From contig NZ_CAAJGK010000053.1 in assembly GCF_900996245.1 (NCBI RefSeq), positions 1 through 64,000 of the forward strand: a stretch of DNA of 64,000 nt. Direction: 5' to 3'. The position numbers were made by a program, and so were the translations under genes. Below are positions 1 through 8,279 of this stretch, piece after piece. Numbering within the stretch: the first letter of the stretch is position 1; each line of letters opens with the position of its first letter. The notes below the pieces were generated by a model. The model was given only the letters and a program-made list of their open reading frames with translations, ran no database searches and was not told where the DNA came from. The stretch is from Paraburkholderia sp. BCC1886 (GTDB lineage Bacteria; Pseudomonadota; Gammaproteobacteria; Burkholderiales; Burkholderiaceae).

Positions 1-149
1 GAAAACACCGGCTGGTTGTCCTCGCGCTTCAGATAAACCGGATTGCGCAGCCGCGCCGACAGGTTCGGCGCCGGTTCGAGTTCGGTCTCGCGAGCCACGT
101 CGTAGACGCGCGCGGTGAGGATTTTTTTCAGGTAGTCGTGGGCAGCCAT
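1..149 (-). CDS. ilvA: Threonine ammonia-lyase (threonine dehydratase), N-terminal fragment
   Basis: The minus strand opens at an ATG at 149 and reads 49 codons before running off the window edge. The visible peptide begins MAAHDYLKKILTARVYDVA and continues to a KREDNQPVF segment, which matches the start of biosynthetic IlvA (E. coli has KREDRQPVHSFK, where the next lysine binds pyridoxal phosphate). IlvA deaminates threonine to 2-oxobutanoate, the first step of isoleucine synthesis in the cytoplasm. The catalytic lysine and the C-terminal ACT-like regulatory domains lie outside the window. It is transcribed away from the FAD-linked oxidase gene, so 150-654 is a divergent intergenic region. 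The family call rests on a short piece but the match is specific. Confidence 0.85.
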   Translation of the reverse strand, partial: MAAHDYLKKILTARVYDVARETELEPAPNLSARLRNPVYLKREDNQPVF

Positions 150-374
150 ACGGTGGCGCGAAGCGCGGTGAAAGGCGGGAAAGGCTGAATGATAGCGCCA
201 TCGGTACGCGCGCCGGACCTTGCCGTATCGCCCGGGCGGCTTGAGCAGCGGACCAGCCGACCGTCCGGTTGGTTAATTGTGCGCAAGGTGGCGGGTGCAA
301 GTTTCTTCGCCAATCGGCGCAAAGTCCCGTCACATCTCCTATTTCAGGCGGCAACGCGCGGCGGGATCATGCGG

Positions 375-380
375 TAGAAT
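375..380 (+). promoter_or_regulatory. Possible -10 box of the oxidase leader
   Basis: TAGAAT differs from the sigma-70 consensus TATAAT at one position and would start transcription near 387, seven bases before a ribosome-binding site AAGGA (394-398) that serves the small ORF at 406. No convincing -35 is seen, so this is tentative. Confidence 0.3.
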
Positions 381-405
381 TCGCTTTTGGAAAAAGGATC
401 GGAAG

Positions 406-510
406 ATGCATTGGCAGCCTCGGATCGCCCATTTGATGCCCGCCCCGCGTGAGTGTTGCCCCGCGGCCGAGCGGCATCTGCGCCACGCACGATCGTGTAG
501 CTGCCTCTGA
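406..510 (+). CDS. Possible 34-residue Cys-rich leader peptide (upstream ORF)
   Basis: A 34-codon ORF begins at ATG 406 with AAGGA at 394-398, a seven-base spacer, and ends at TGA 510. It begins MHWQPRIAHLMPAP and has four cysteines at positions 17, 18, 31 and 33, with the last residues RSCSCL. It sits 144 bases upstream of the FAD/Fe-S dehydrogenase gene, downstream of a possible -10 box. The clustering of Cys codons at the end, the good ribosome-binding site and the position suggest a leader peptide that senses cysteine charging or metal, but this is inference. It may equally be chance in a GC-rich leader. No database family can be named. Confidence 0.35.
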   Translation: MHWQPRIAHLMPAPRECCPAAERHLRHARSCSCL

Positions 511-654
511 GCGCCGCGAAGCGATCCACGTGAGTTCCGGCCGTCGGTCCTGCTTCGCTCCCCAAGAAAGATTTCCAGCATTGCGCCCCACGCGCACCGT
601 CAGCCGGCGCCTCTCTCTCGAGCGCGTCGGGCTGATCCACCGAGTCGTCCGAAC

Positions 655-3600
655 ATGAACGCACCTCAAGTTTTCGATCCGCACGGCGCAGCCGCTGCGG
701 TGGCTGCCGATCCCGAAGCGCGTCTGCGCGAAATTCCCTATAACTACACGTCGTTTTCCGACCGCGAAATCGTCATCCGTCTGCTCGGCGACGAAGCCTG
801 GGCGGCGCTTGCCGAGTTGCGTGCGGAACGCCGCACCGGCCGCTCTGCGCGGATGCTGTACGAAGTGCTGGGCGATATCTGGGTCGTGCGCCGCAATCCG
901 TATCTGCAGGACGATCTGCTCGACAACCCGAAGCGCCGCGCGCTGCTGATCGAAGCGCTGCACCACCGTTTGAGCGAAATCGAAAAGCGCCGTCGCGCCG
1001 ATCTGGTCGCTCATGGCGACAATGCCGGTGTCGACCGCGCAGCACGCGTCGAAACGCTGGTGGCGGCCGCGCGCCGCGCCGTCGATGCGTTCGAAAGCGA
1101 ATTCCAGAAGACCTACGACCTGCGCCGTCGCGCGACCAAGGTGCTGGGCCGCGTCACCGAAAAGGACAACATCAAGTTCGACGGTCTGTCCCGCGTCTCG
1201 CACGTGACCGACGCGACCGACTGGCGTGTCGAATATCCCTTTGTGGTGCTCACGCCGGATACCGAAGCCGAAATCGCCGGCATGATCAAGGCCTGTTTCG
1301 AACTCGGTCTAACCGTGATTCCGCGCGGAGGCGGCACCGGCTATACCGGCGGCGCCGTGCCGCTGACGCCGTTCTCGGCCGTCATCAATACGGAAAAACT
1401 CGAGCAGCTGGGCGCGGTCGAGATGACCCAATTGCCCGGCGTCGAGCGCAAAGTCGCCACCATTTTCTCGGGCGCCGGCGTGGTGACGCGTCGCGTGACC
1501 GAAGCCGCCGAACAGGCCGGCTTCGTGTTCGCGGTCGACCCGACCTCGCTCGACGCGTCCTGCGTCGGCGGCAACGTGGCCATGAACGCGGGCGGCAAGA
1601 AGGCCGTGCTGTGGGGCACGGCGCTCGACAATCTCGCCTGGTGGCGCATGGTCGACCCGGAAGGGAACTGGCTCGAAGTCACGCGCCTCGACCACAACAT
1701 GGGCAAGATTCACGACATCGAAGTCGCGCGGTTCGAACTGAACTGGTTCGACGGCAACTACGCGCCGGGCGAGAAGCTGATGCGCACGGAAGCGCTCGAC
1801 ATCAAGGGCCGCGTGTTCCGTAAGGAAGGTCTCGGCAAGGACGTGACGGACAAGTTCCTCGCCGGTTTGCCGGGCGTGCAGAAGGAAGGCTGCGACGGGC
1901 TCATCACGTCCGCGCGCTGGGTGCTGCACAAGATGCCGGCGCACACGCGCACTGTCTGCCTCGAATTCTTCGGCCAGGCGCGCGACGCGATTCCGAGCAT
2001 CGTCGAAATCAAGGACTACCTGTTCGAGACGTCGCGGCAGGGCGGCGCGATTCTCGCCGGCCTCGAGCATCTGGACGAGCGTTATCTGCGCGCGGTCGGC
2101 TACGCCACCAAGAGCAAGCGCAACGCGTTCCCGAAGATGGTGCTGATCGGCGACATCGTCGGCGACGACGCGGATGCGGTCGCGCACGCAACCTCGGAAG
2201 TGGTGCGCATGGCCAACGGCAAGAGCGGCGAAGGTTTCGTCGCCGTGAACGCCGAGGCGCGCAAGCGCTTCTGGCTCGACCGCAGCCGCACCGCGGCGAT
2301 CGCCAAGCACACCAACGCGTTCAAGATCAACGAAGACGTGGTCATTCCGCTCAACCGGATGGGCGAGTACACCGACGGTATCGAACGGATCAACATCGAA
2401 CTGTCGATCAAGAACAAGCTGCAACTGGTGGACGCGCTCGAAGCGTTCTTCAAGGCGGGCAAGCTGCCGCTCGGCAAGAGCGACGACGCCAACGAAATTC
2501 CCAGCGCGGAATTGCTCGAAGACCGCGTGCAGAGCGCGATCGACCTGCTGGGTCACGTTCGCAACCGTTGGGAATTCCTGCGCGACCGGCTCGATATGTC
2601 GTTGCGCGAGGCGCAGCATTATCTGGTCGGTCTCGGCTACGAGGCGCTCGCCGAGAAATTCGCCGATCGCACCGACACGCAGCCGGACGCGACGGTGTTC
2701 CATCTGACTCAGGACCGGACGATCCGCGTGTCGTGGAAGCAGGAAATCCGCGCCGAATTGCGGCAGATCTTCAATGGCGGCGAATTCAAGCCGATCCTCG
2801 ACGAAGCGCAGGCCATTCACAAGAAAGTGCTGCGCGGCCGCGTGTTCGTCGCGTTGCACATGCACGCCGGCGACGGCAACGTGCATACGAATCTGCCGGT
2901 GAACTCCGACAACTACGAGATGCTGCAGGACGCTCATACGGCGGTCGCGCGCATCATGAAGCTGGCGCGCTCGCTCGACGGCGTGATTTCCGGCGAGCAC
3001 GGCATCGGCATTACCAAGCTCGAATTCCTGACCGAAGACGAAATCGGCGAATTCCGCGCGTACAAGCAGCGCGTCGATCCGCATGGCCGCTTCAATGCGG
3101 GCAAGCTGCTCGAAGGCGCCGACCTGCGCAACGCCTACACGCCGAGCTTCGGCCTGATGGGCTATGAATCGCTGATCATGCAGCAATCCGACATCGGCGC
3201 GATTTCCGAGTCGATCAAGGACTGCCTGCGTTGCGGCAAGTGCAAGCCGGTGTGCGCGACGCACGTGCCGCGCGCGAACCTGCTGTACAGCCCGCGCAAC
3301 AAGATTCTCGCGACCTCGTTGCTGGTCGAGGCGTTCCTGTACGAAGAGCAGACGCGTCGCGGCGTGTCGATCAAGCACTGGGACGAGTTCAATGACGTCG
3401 CCGATCACTGCACCGTGTGCCACAAATGCGTGACGCCGTGTCCGGTGAAGATCGACTTCGGCGACGTCACGATGAACATGCGCAACCTGCTGCGCAAAAT
3501 GGGCAAGAAGAAGTTCAATCCGGGCAACGCGGCCGGCATGTTCTTCCTCAACGCGACGAACCCGCAGACCATCAACCTCGCGCGCACCGCGATGATGGGC

Positions 3601-4749
3601 GTCGGCTACAAGGCGCAGCGCCTCGGCAACGAAGTGCTGAAGAAGTTCGCGAAGAAGCAGACGGCCCACCCGCCGGCCACCGTCGGCAAGCCGCCGGTCA
3701 CGCAGCAGGTGATCCACTTCATGAACAAGAAGATGCCGGGCAACCTGCCGAAGAAAACCGCGCGCGCGTTGCTCGATATCGAAGACAACAAGATCGTCCC
3801 GATCATCCGCAACCCGAAAACCACGACGGCCGATACGGAAGCGGTGTTCTACTTCCCGGGCTGCGGTTCGGAGCGGCTGTTCTCGCAGGTCGGGCTGGCG
3901 ACTCAGGCGATGTTGTGGGAAGCGGGCGTGCAAACCGTGCTGCCGCCGGGCTACCTGTGCTGCGGTTATCCGCAGCGCGGCTCGGGCCAGTTCGACAAGG
4001 CCGAGCAGATCGTCACGGATAACCGCGTGCTGTTCCACCGCGTCGCGAACACGCTGAACTACCTCGACATCAAGACGGTGGTGGTGTCGTGCGGCACGTG
4101 TTACGACCAGCTCGCCGGCTACGAATTCGAGAAGATCTTCCCGGGCTGCCGGATCATCGACATTCACGAGTTCCTGCTGGAGAAGGGCATCAAGCTGGAA
4201 GGCGTGAACGGCGTGCGCTACATGTATCACGACCCGTGTCACTCGCCCATCAAGACGATCGACCCGGTCAGCCTGGTCAATCAGCTGATGGGTTCGGAGA
4301 AGGACGGCTACAAGATCGAGAAGAACGACCGCTGCTGTGGCGAGTCCGGCACGCTCGCGGTCACGCGTCCCGACATTTCGACGCAGGTCCGCTTCCGCAA
4401 GGAAGAGGAAATGCGCAAGGGCGCGGCCAAGCTGCGCGGCATTCCGTTGCTGGCCGAGGCAGGCGCGAACGGCATCAACGGCGCGAATGCGTCGGCGGGT
4501 TCCGCGGGTGCGGCGGAAGGCTCGGTGCTCAAGGCCGGCGACGGCCCGCAGCCGAAGGGCGCGACCGACGTCAAGATTCTGACGAGCTGCCCGTCCTGTC
4601 TGCAAGGTCTGTCGCGTTACAACGAAGACTCGGGGACCGAAGCGGACTACATCGTCGTCGAAATGGCCCGTCACGTGCTGGGCGAAGACTGGATGGCGGA
4701 CTATGTCCGCCGGGCCAACGATGGCGGAATCGAGCGCGTGCTGGTTTAA
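655..4749 (+). CDS. FAD-linked oxidase with DUF3683, two [4Fe-4S] motifs and CCG domains
   Basis: A very large (1364-residue) flavoprotein dehydrogenase resembling a fusion of the GlcD-, GlcE- and GlcF-type subunits. Domains in order: DUF3683-like N-terminus (about 1-190); PCMH-type FAD-binding domain with PRGGGTGYTGG near 223; FAD-oxidase C-terminal domain with HMHAGDGNVH near 731 and SGEHGIGITK near 780; two ferredoxin-type clusters with Cys 857/860/863/867 and 919/922/925/929; then two CCG (heterodisulfide-reductase) modules with CCG at about 1102 and 1227 and SCGTC, SCPSC motifs. The family oxidises D-2-hydroxy acids such as D-lactate or glycolate and passes electrons to the quinone pool; the substrate here is not deducible. 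Downstream HIT and DUF971 genes follow at 34 and 13 bases, so they are probably co-transcribed. The start at 655 has no strong ribosome-binding site. Confidence 0.9.
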   Translation: MNAPQVFDPHGAAAAVAADPEARLREIPYNYTSFSDREIVIRLLGDEAWAALAELRAERRTGRSARMLYEVLGDIWVVRRNPYLQDDLLDNPKRRALLIEALHHRLSEIEKRRRADLVAHGDNAGVDRAARVETLVAAARRAVDAFESEFQKTYDLRRRATKVLGRVTEKDNIKFDGLSRVSHVTDATDWRVEYPFVVLTPDTEAEIAGMIKACFELGLTVIPRGGGTGYTGGAVPLTPFSAVINTEKLEQLGAVEMTQLPGVERKVATIFSGAGVVTRRVTEAAEQAGFVFAVDPTSLDASCVGGNVAMNAGGKKAVLWGTALDNLAWWRMVDPEGNWLEVTRLDHNMGKIHDIEVARFELNWFDGNYAPGEKLMRTEALDIKGRVFRKEGLGKDVTDKFLAGLPGVQKEGCDGLITSARWVLHKMPAHTRTVCLEFFGQARDAIPSIVEIKDYLFETSRQGGAILAGLEHLDERYLRAVGYATKSKRNAFPKMVLIGDIVGDDADAVAHATSEVVRMANGKSGEGFVAVNAEARKRFWLDRSRTAAIAKHTNAFKINEDVVIPLNRMGEYTDGIERINIELSIKNKLQLVDALEAFFKAGKLPLGKSDDANEIPSAELLEDRVQSAIDLLGHVRNRWEFLRDRLDMSLREAQHYLVGLGYEALAEKFADRTDTQPDATVFHLTQDRTIRVSWKQEIRAELRQIFNGGEFKPILDEAQAIHKKVLRGRVFVALHMHAGDGNVHTNLPVNSDNYEMLQDAHTAVARIMKLARSLDGVISGEHGIGITKLEFLTEDEIGEFRAYKQRVDPHGRFNAGKLLEGADLRNAYTPSFGLMGYESLIMQQSDIGAISESIKDCLRCGKCKPVCATHVPRANLLYSPRNKILATSLLVEAFLYEEQTRRGVSIKHWDEFNDVADHCTVCHKCVTPCPVKIDFGDVTMNMRNLLRKMGKKKFNPGNAAGMFFLNATNPQTINLARTAMMGVGYKAQRLGNEVLKKFAKKQTAHPPATVGKPPVTQQVIHFMNKKMPGNLPKKTARALLDIEDNKIVPIIRNPKTTTADTEAVFYFPGCGSERLFSQVGLATQAMLWEAGVQTVLPPGYLCCGYPQRGSGQFDKAEQIVTDNRVLFHRVANTLNYLDIKTVVVSCGTCYDQLAGYEFEKIFPGCRIIDIHEFLLEKGIKLEGVNGVRYMYHDPCHSPIKTIDPVSLVNQLMGSEKDGYKIEKNDRCCGESGTLAVTRPDISTQVRFRKEEEMRKGAAKLRGIPLLAEAGANGINGANASAGSAGAAEGSVLKAGDGPQPKGATDVKILTSCPSCLQGLSRYNEDSGTEADYIVVEMARHVLGEDWMADYVRRANDGGIERVLV

Positions 4750-4783
4750 TGGCACGACCGACGATTTTTGCCTGAGGACGACG

Positions 4784-5212
4784 ATGGACTGCGTTTTTTG
4801 CCGGGAAGAAGGCGGCGATGTGCTGTGGCAGGACGACACGCTGCGTGTCGTCCTCGCCGACGAACACGACTACCCGGGCTTCTGCCGGGTGATCTGGAAC
4901 AAGCACGTGGCCGAGTTCTCGGATCTGTCGGCTAGCGAGCGCGATCGCGTGATGAAGGCCGTCTACGCAGTCGAAGCCGCCATGCGGCGCATCATGCAAC
5001 CCGCGAAGATCAACCTGGCGAGCCTCGGCAACCAGGTGCCGCACGTGCACTGGCACGTCATTCCGCGCTACTCGAACGACGCGCATTTTCCCCTGCCCAT
5101 CTGGGCGCCGCGCCAGCGCACGGTGTCCGAAGCGATGCTGTCGTCGCGGCGCGCGCAGGCCACCTTGCTGCGCGAAGCGGTGCGGCAGGAAATCGAACAG
5201 GCGCTTGCCTGA
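4784..5212 (+). CDS. HIT family nucleotide-binding hydrolase
   Basis: A 142-residue protein with the histidine-triad signature HVHWHVIPR, the three histidines falling at about 87, 89 and 91. The N-terminus MDCVFC carries a CxxC typical of zinc-binding HIT proteins. HIT proteins hydrolyse or transfer nucleotide monophosphates (Hint/Fhit type); the natural substrate is not known from sequence. An in-frame start exists further upstream, but it would overlap the preceding gene; ATG 4784 is preceded by GAGG at about 4774 and begins exactly where the family begins, so I chose it. It lies between the FAD-linked oxidase and a DUF971 gene in a tight run. Confidence 0.9.
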   Translation: MDCVFCREEGGDVLWQDDTLRVVLADEHDYPGFCRVIWNKHVAEFSDLSASERDRVMKAVYAVEAAMRRIMQPAKINLASLGNQVPHVHWHVIPRYSNDAHFPLPIWAPRQRTVSEAMLSSRRAQATLLREAVRQEIEQALA

Positions 5213-5225
5213 CTAAGGTCGAATC

Positions 5226-5639
5226 ATGAGTGGACTGACTCCCGATACCCCAGTGCCGACCGACGTGGTCGTGCATTCGAAGTCGCGCGTGCTTGAACTG
5301 AAGTACGCAAACGGCGAGTCGTATCGTCTGCCGTTCGAATTGCTGCGCGTGCAGTCGCCGTCGGCGGAAGTGCAGGGCCACGGTCCGGGCCAGGAAACCT
5401 TGCAGACCGGCAAGCGCGACGTGACGATCACGATGATCGAAGGGGTGGGCAACTACGCGCTGCAGCCGACGTTCTCCGACGGACACGCCACCGGCATCTA
5501 TTCGTGGGACCTGCTGTACGAGATGGCGGTGCATCAGGACAAACTGTGGCAAGGGTATTTGAGCCGGCTTGCCGCGGCCGGCGTCGACCGCGATACGCCG
5601 ATGATCCCGGCAGCCGCTGCGCATGGGCACTGTCACTGA
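5226..5639 (+). CDS. DUF971 (gamma-butyrobetaine hydroxylase-like N-terminal domain) protein
   Basis: This 137-residue protein has the DUF971/GBBH-like N-terminal fold: an early strand with SRVLELKYANGESYRLPFEL, a middle VQGHGPGQ region, and a late GIYSWDLLYEMA segment typical of the family. In eukaryotic hydroxylases the domain binds zinc, and in bacteria it also occurs fused to or near Fe-S carriers of the Mrp/ApbC type; its own role is unsettled. The last residues AAAAHGHCH contain a possible metal ligand cluster. It begins 13 bases after the HIT gene and ends 67 bases before ubiE. Confidence 0.88.
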   Translation: MSGLTPDTPVPTDVVVHSKSRVLELKYANGESYRLPFELLRVQSPSAEVQGHGPGQETLQTGKRDVTITMIEGVGNYALQPTFSDGHATGIYSWDLLYEMAVHQDKLWQGYLSRLAAAGVDRDTPMIPAAAAHGHCH

Positions 5640-5706
5640 TACGATTCGCCCCGGCCGCCGCTCTTTTGCGGCGCAACAATCCAGAATACGCGAAAGGACG
5701 AGCGCG

Positions 5707-6438
5707 ATGAGCAAAACCCACTTCGGCTTTCAATCGGTCGACGAGCAGGACAAAGCGCAGAAGGTGGCGGGCGTGTTCCATTCGGTCGCTTCCAACTACG
5801 ACCTGATGAACGACCTGATGTCCGGCGGCCTGCATCGGGCGTGGAAGATGTTCACGATCGCCCAGGCCAACGTCCGGCCGGGCGCCAAGGTGCTCGACAT
5901 CGCGGGCGGCACCGGCGACCTGTCGAAAGCGTTCGCGAAGCAGGCGGGCGACACCGGCGAGGTGTGGCATACCGACATCAACGAATCGATGCTGCGCGTG
6001 GGCCGCGACCGTTTGCTCGACAAGGGCGTAATTACGCCGGCGCTGCTGTGCGACGCCGAGAAGATCCCTTTCCCGGACAACTACTTCGACGTGGTGACCG
6101 TGGCATTCGGCTTGCGCAACATGACGCATAAGGATGTTGCGCTCGCGGAAATGCGCCGCGTGCTGAAGCCGGCGGGGCGCCTGCTGGTGCTGGAGTTCTC
6201 GAAGGTGTGGGACCCGCTCAAGAAGGTCTACGACGTGTATTCGTTCAAGGTTCTGCCGTGGCTCGGCGACCGTTTTGCCAAGGATGCCGAGAGCTACCGT
6301 TATCTGGCCGAGTCGATCCGTATGCATCCGGATCAGGAAACTTTGAAAACAATGATGGAACAAGCTGGCCTCGACGCCGTCAAATATTACAATCTGTCAG
6401 CTGGCGTGGTAGCTTTGCACGTGGGGACCAAATACTAA
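5707..6438 (+). CDS. ubiE: Ubiquinone/menaquinone biosynthesis C-methyltransferase
   Basis: A 243-residue SAM-dependent methyltransferase. Motif I (VLDIAGGTGDLS) lies near residue 62, the GLRNM segment near 137, and the family-specific EFSKVWDPLKKVYDVYSF follows after the post-I motifs. UbiE adds the C-2 methyl in ubiquinone synthesis (and methylates demethylmenaquinone where present). The start at 5707 was chosen because it has AAAGGA at 5693-5698 and matches the length of E. coli UbiE (251 residues); an earlier in-frame start would overlap the DUF971 gene. It begins a ubiquinone block with ubiJ and ubiB, although a Tim44-like gene intervenes. Confidence 0.96.
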   Translation: MSKTHFGFQSVDEQDKAQKVAGVFHSVASNYDLMNDLMSGGLHRAWKMFTIAQANVRPGAKVLDIAGGTGDLSKAFAKQAGDTGEVWHTDINESMLRVGRDRLLDKGVITPALLCDAEKIPFPDNYFDVVTVAFGLRNMTHKDVALAEMRRVLKPAGRLLVLEFSKVWDPLKKVYDVYSFKVLPWLGDRFAKDAESYRYLAESIRMHPDQETLKTMMEQAGLDAVKYYNLSAGVVALHVGTKY

Positions 6439-6476
6439 GGTTCCTAACCCATCGATTTTTAAAGGAAAGTACCGAA

Positions 6477-7451
6477 ATGTCCGATTCAGGTTTGTTATCT
6501 CCCAGTAAGGTTAAGGGTTCGTTGGTGAGAAGAATCGGACTGATCGCAGTGGTCGGTCTGATCATGGCCGGCTCTCTCGCCTCCCTCGACGCAGAAGCCC
6601 GCCGCATGGGTGGCGGTCGCAGCTTCGGCCGTCAATCCAGCACCGTTCAACAGCAGCATCAGGCGACACCGTCGCAACCTTCCCAAAGCAATCAGGCCAT
6701 GCAGCAGCGTGCGCAGCCCGCTCCGGCGCCTGCGCCGGCAGCGCCTAACCGCTCGCGCTGGCTTGGTCCTATCGCCGGTCTGGCAGCCGGTCTGGGCATT
6801 GCGGCATTGCTGTCGCACTTCGGCCTGGGCGGGGCTTTCGCAGGCGCCATGGGCAATATCATCGTGATCGCGATCATCGCCATGATCGGCATCTGGCTGA
6901 TCCGGCGCTTCCTGGGTCGCAAGCGCGACGCATCGCAGCCGGCCTATGCCGGCGGTGCGCCTTCGCTGAACGCCGGCAACACCGGCTACAGGCCGCAAGA
7001 ACCGACTTACAGCACGCCGCCCACGGGCTCCTATCTCCAGCCGCAAGCCAGTCCGTTGACCACGCCGTCGTTGCCGGCCGGCTTCGACTCGGACGCGTTC
7101 CTGCGTAACGCCAAGGTCTACTTCGTGCGCCTGCAGGCTGCGTGGGACGCCGGAAATATGGAAGACATCCGCGAATTCACGACGCCCGAGATGTTCGCCG
7201 AAGTAAAAATCGATCTGAGCTCGCGCGGTGCCGGGTCCAACCAGACCGACGTGGTGCAACTCAATGCCGACCTGCTCGGCGTCGAAGAACGCGCGAGCGA
7301 ATATTTCGCCAGCGTTCGTTTCTCCGGCTTGATCCGCGAATCGGTCGGCGCGCCGGCGGAACCGTTCATGGAAGTGTGGAATCTGTCGAAGTCGAATCGT
7401 GCCGGTGAAGGCTGGTTGCTGGCCGGTATCCAGCAGGTCGCACAGCATTGA
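6477..7451 (+). CDS. Tim44-like domain membrane protein
   Basis: A 324-residue protein. The N-terminus has an uncleaved or signal-type hydrophobic segment (about 18-38), then a Gln/Ala/Pro-rich linker, one or two transmembrane helices at roughly 97-145 (GLAAGLGIAALLSHF and IIVIAIIAMIGIWLIRRF), another Pro/Thr-rich linker and a C-terminal Tim44-like domain (about 195-324) beginning NAKVYFVRLQAAWDAGN. In mitochondria this domain tethers the import motor to the membrane; the bacterial role is not settled. ATG 6477 has a strong site, AAAGGAAAG at 6461-6469. It lies 38 bases after ubiE and is followed by a clear terminator, so it probably ends the ubiE transcript. Confidence 0.9.
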   Translation: MSDSGLLSPSKVKGSLVRRIGLIAVVGLIMAGSLASLDAEARRMGGGRSFGRQSSTVQQQHQATPSQPSQSNQAMQQRAQPAPAPAPAAPNRSRWLGPIAGLAAGLGIAALLSHFGLGGAFAGAMGNIIVIAIIAMIGIWLIRRFLGRKRDASQPAYAGGAPSLNAGNTGYRPQEPTYSTPPTGSYLQPQASPLTTPSLPAGFDSDAFLRNAKVYFVRLQAAWDAGNMEDIREFTTPEMFAEVKIDLSSRGAGSNQTDVVQLNADLLGVEERASEYFASVRFSGLIRESVGAPAEPFMEVWNLSKSNRAGEGWLLAGIQQVAQH

Positions 7452-7558
7452 TACGGTTGAATCACGGTCGGGATGGTTGCATCGCCCGGCCCGTTTTCAC
7501 CTTTAACGTTGGCCGTTCGGCATAGCAGGCCATGAAGCGAACGGACGGTACAATGGGA

Positions 7559-7592
7559 ACCCGCGCGGGCACCTCGCCAGCGCGGGTTTTTT
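7559..7592 (+). terminator. Rho-independent terminator after the Tim44-like gene, directly before ubiJ
   Basis: ACCCGCG (7559-7565) pairs with CGCGGGT (7581-7587) around a 15-base loop and is followed by a run of six T. It ends only 13 bases before the ubiJ start. A TACAAT sequence at 7549-7554 just upstream could be a -10 box, in which case this hairpin would be at the very 5' end of the ubiJ message. Confidence 0.7.
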
Positions 7593-7605
7593 CTTGCCAC
7601 TTTCA

Positions 7606-8265
7606 ATGACCCTCGCCGCCAAGCCTTTCGCTGCTGCTGTCAATCATCTGCTCGCCCGCGAATCGTGGGCTCGCGAGCGTCTCGTCCCCTACGCGGGCAA
7701 GACCGCGCGTCTGTCCTGCCCACCGGTCGTGCTCATGTTGCTCGTGCAACCGGACGGCTATCTGGGCGCGGTCGGCGAGAGCGAAGCGCAACAGTTCGAC
7801 GTGACGATTTCAGTGCCGTCGGACGCGTTGCCGGCGTTCGTGCAAGGCGGCCAGGCCGCCGTCATGAAGCACGTGAAGATCGAAGGCGACGCCGAGTTCG
7901 CTACCACCATTGCCAAACTCGCCGAGCATTTGCGCTGGGAGCCGGAAGAGGACCTCGCGAAACTCATCGGCGATGGCCCGGCCTGGCGCATTGCCAACGT
8001 CGTGCGCTCGGTGGGTGAGCAGGTGCAACGCACGGGCCGCAATCTGCTCGATACCGCCGCCGAATATCTGCTGGACGAAAACCCGCAACTGGTCAGACGC
8101 GCTGCGCTCGACGACTTCAACGTCGAACTGGCGCGCGCGCGCGATGCGCTGGCGCGCGTCGAAAAACGCATCGAGCGTCTTGAACAGAAGGTCGAAACCC
8201 GTGGCGCCGCCGCGCCGGGCGCCGCTGCGCCGGGCGCCGCCGCCACGTTGCGCGGCACGCGCTAG
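7606..8265 (+). CDS. ubiJ: Ubiquinone biosynthesis accessory factor UbiJ (SCP2 domain)
   Basis: A 219-residue protein. The N-terminal half (about 1-115) is an SCP2-type lipid-binding domain, and the C-terminus has a coiled coil (RDALARVEKRIERLEQ) followed by repeated Ala-Pro-Gly units. UbiJ binds ubiquinone precursors and helps hold the Ubi metabolon together in the cytoplasm. Its place 14 bases before ubiB supports the call. A TTG at 7594 is in frame but lies in the T-run of the upstream terminator, so ATG 7606 is preferred; neither has a good ribosome-binding site. Confidence 0.88.
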   Translation: MTLAAKPFAAAVNHLLARESWARERLVPYAGKTARLSCPPVVLMLLVQPDGYLGAVGESEAQQFDVTISVPSDALPAFVQGGQAAVMKHVKIEGDAEFATTIAKLAEHLRWEPEEDLAKLIGDGPAWRIANVVRSVGEQVQRTGRNLLDTAAEYLLDENPQLVRRAALDDFNVELARARDALARVEKRIERLEQKVETRGAAAPGAAAPGAAATLRGTR

Positions 8266-8279
8266 TCACCGGGCACACT

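Larger units (their letters stand above)
150..654. other. Divergent intergenic region between ilvA and the FAD-linked oxidase
   Basis: This 505-base stretch holds no full-length gene. Several overlapping short frames on both strands look like GC-driven noise. What can be pointed to is a possible -10 box TAGAAT at 375-380 facing the oxidase gene, and just downstream a short ORF with its own ribosome-binding site (406-510, listed separately). No clear -35 hexamer is present at the right spacing. Bases 511-654 carry a possible long-loop hairpin (GCGAAGC at 516-522 with GCTTCGC at 552-558) but no U-run. The ilvA promoter should also lie here; I could not pick it out. Confidence 0.5.

Noticed and set aside
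189..581. Short overlapping frames (62-106 codons) upstream of the oxidase, such as 189-377 and 339-581
   Set aside because: No family match or ribosome-binding site; only 406-510 has support and is kept with low confidence.
1309..4839. Open frame of 1176 codons on the minus strand opposite the FAD-linked oxidase
   Set aside because: It mirrors a well-supported gene; high third-position GC opens the antisense frame. The product is Arg/His/Val-rich and matches no family.
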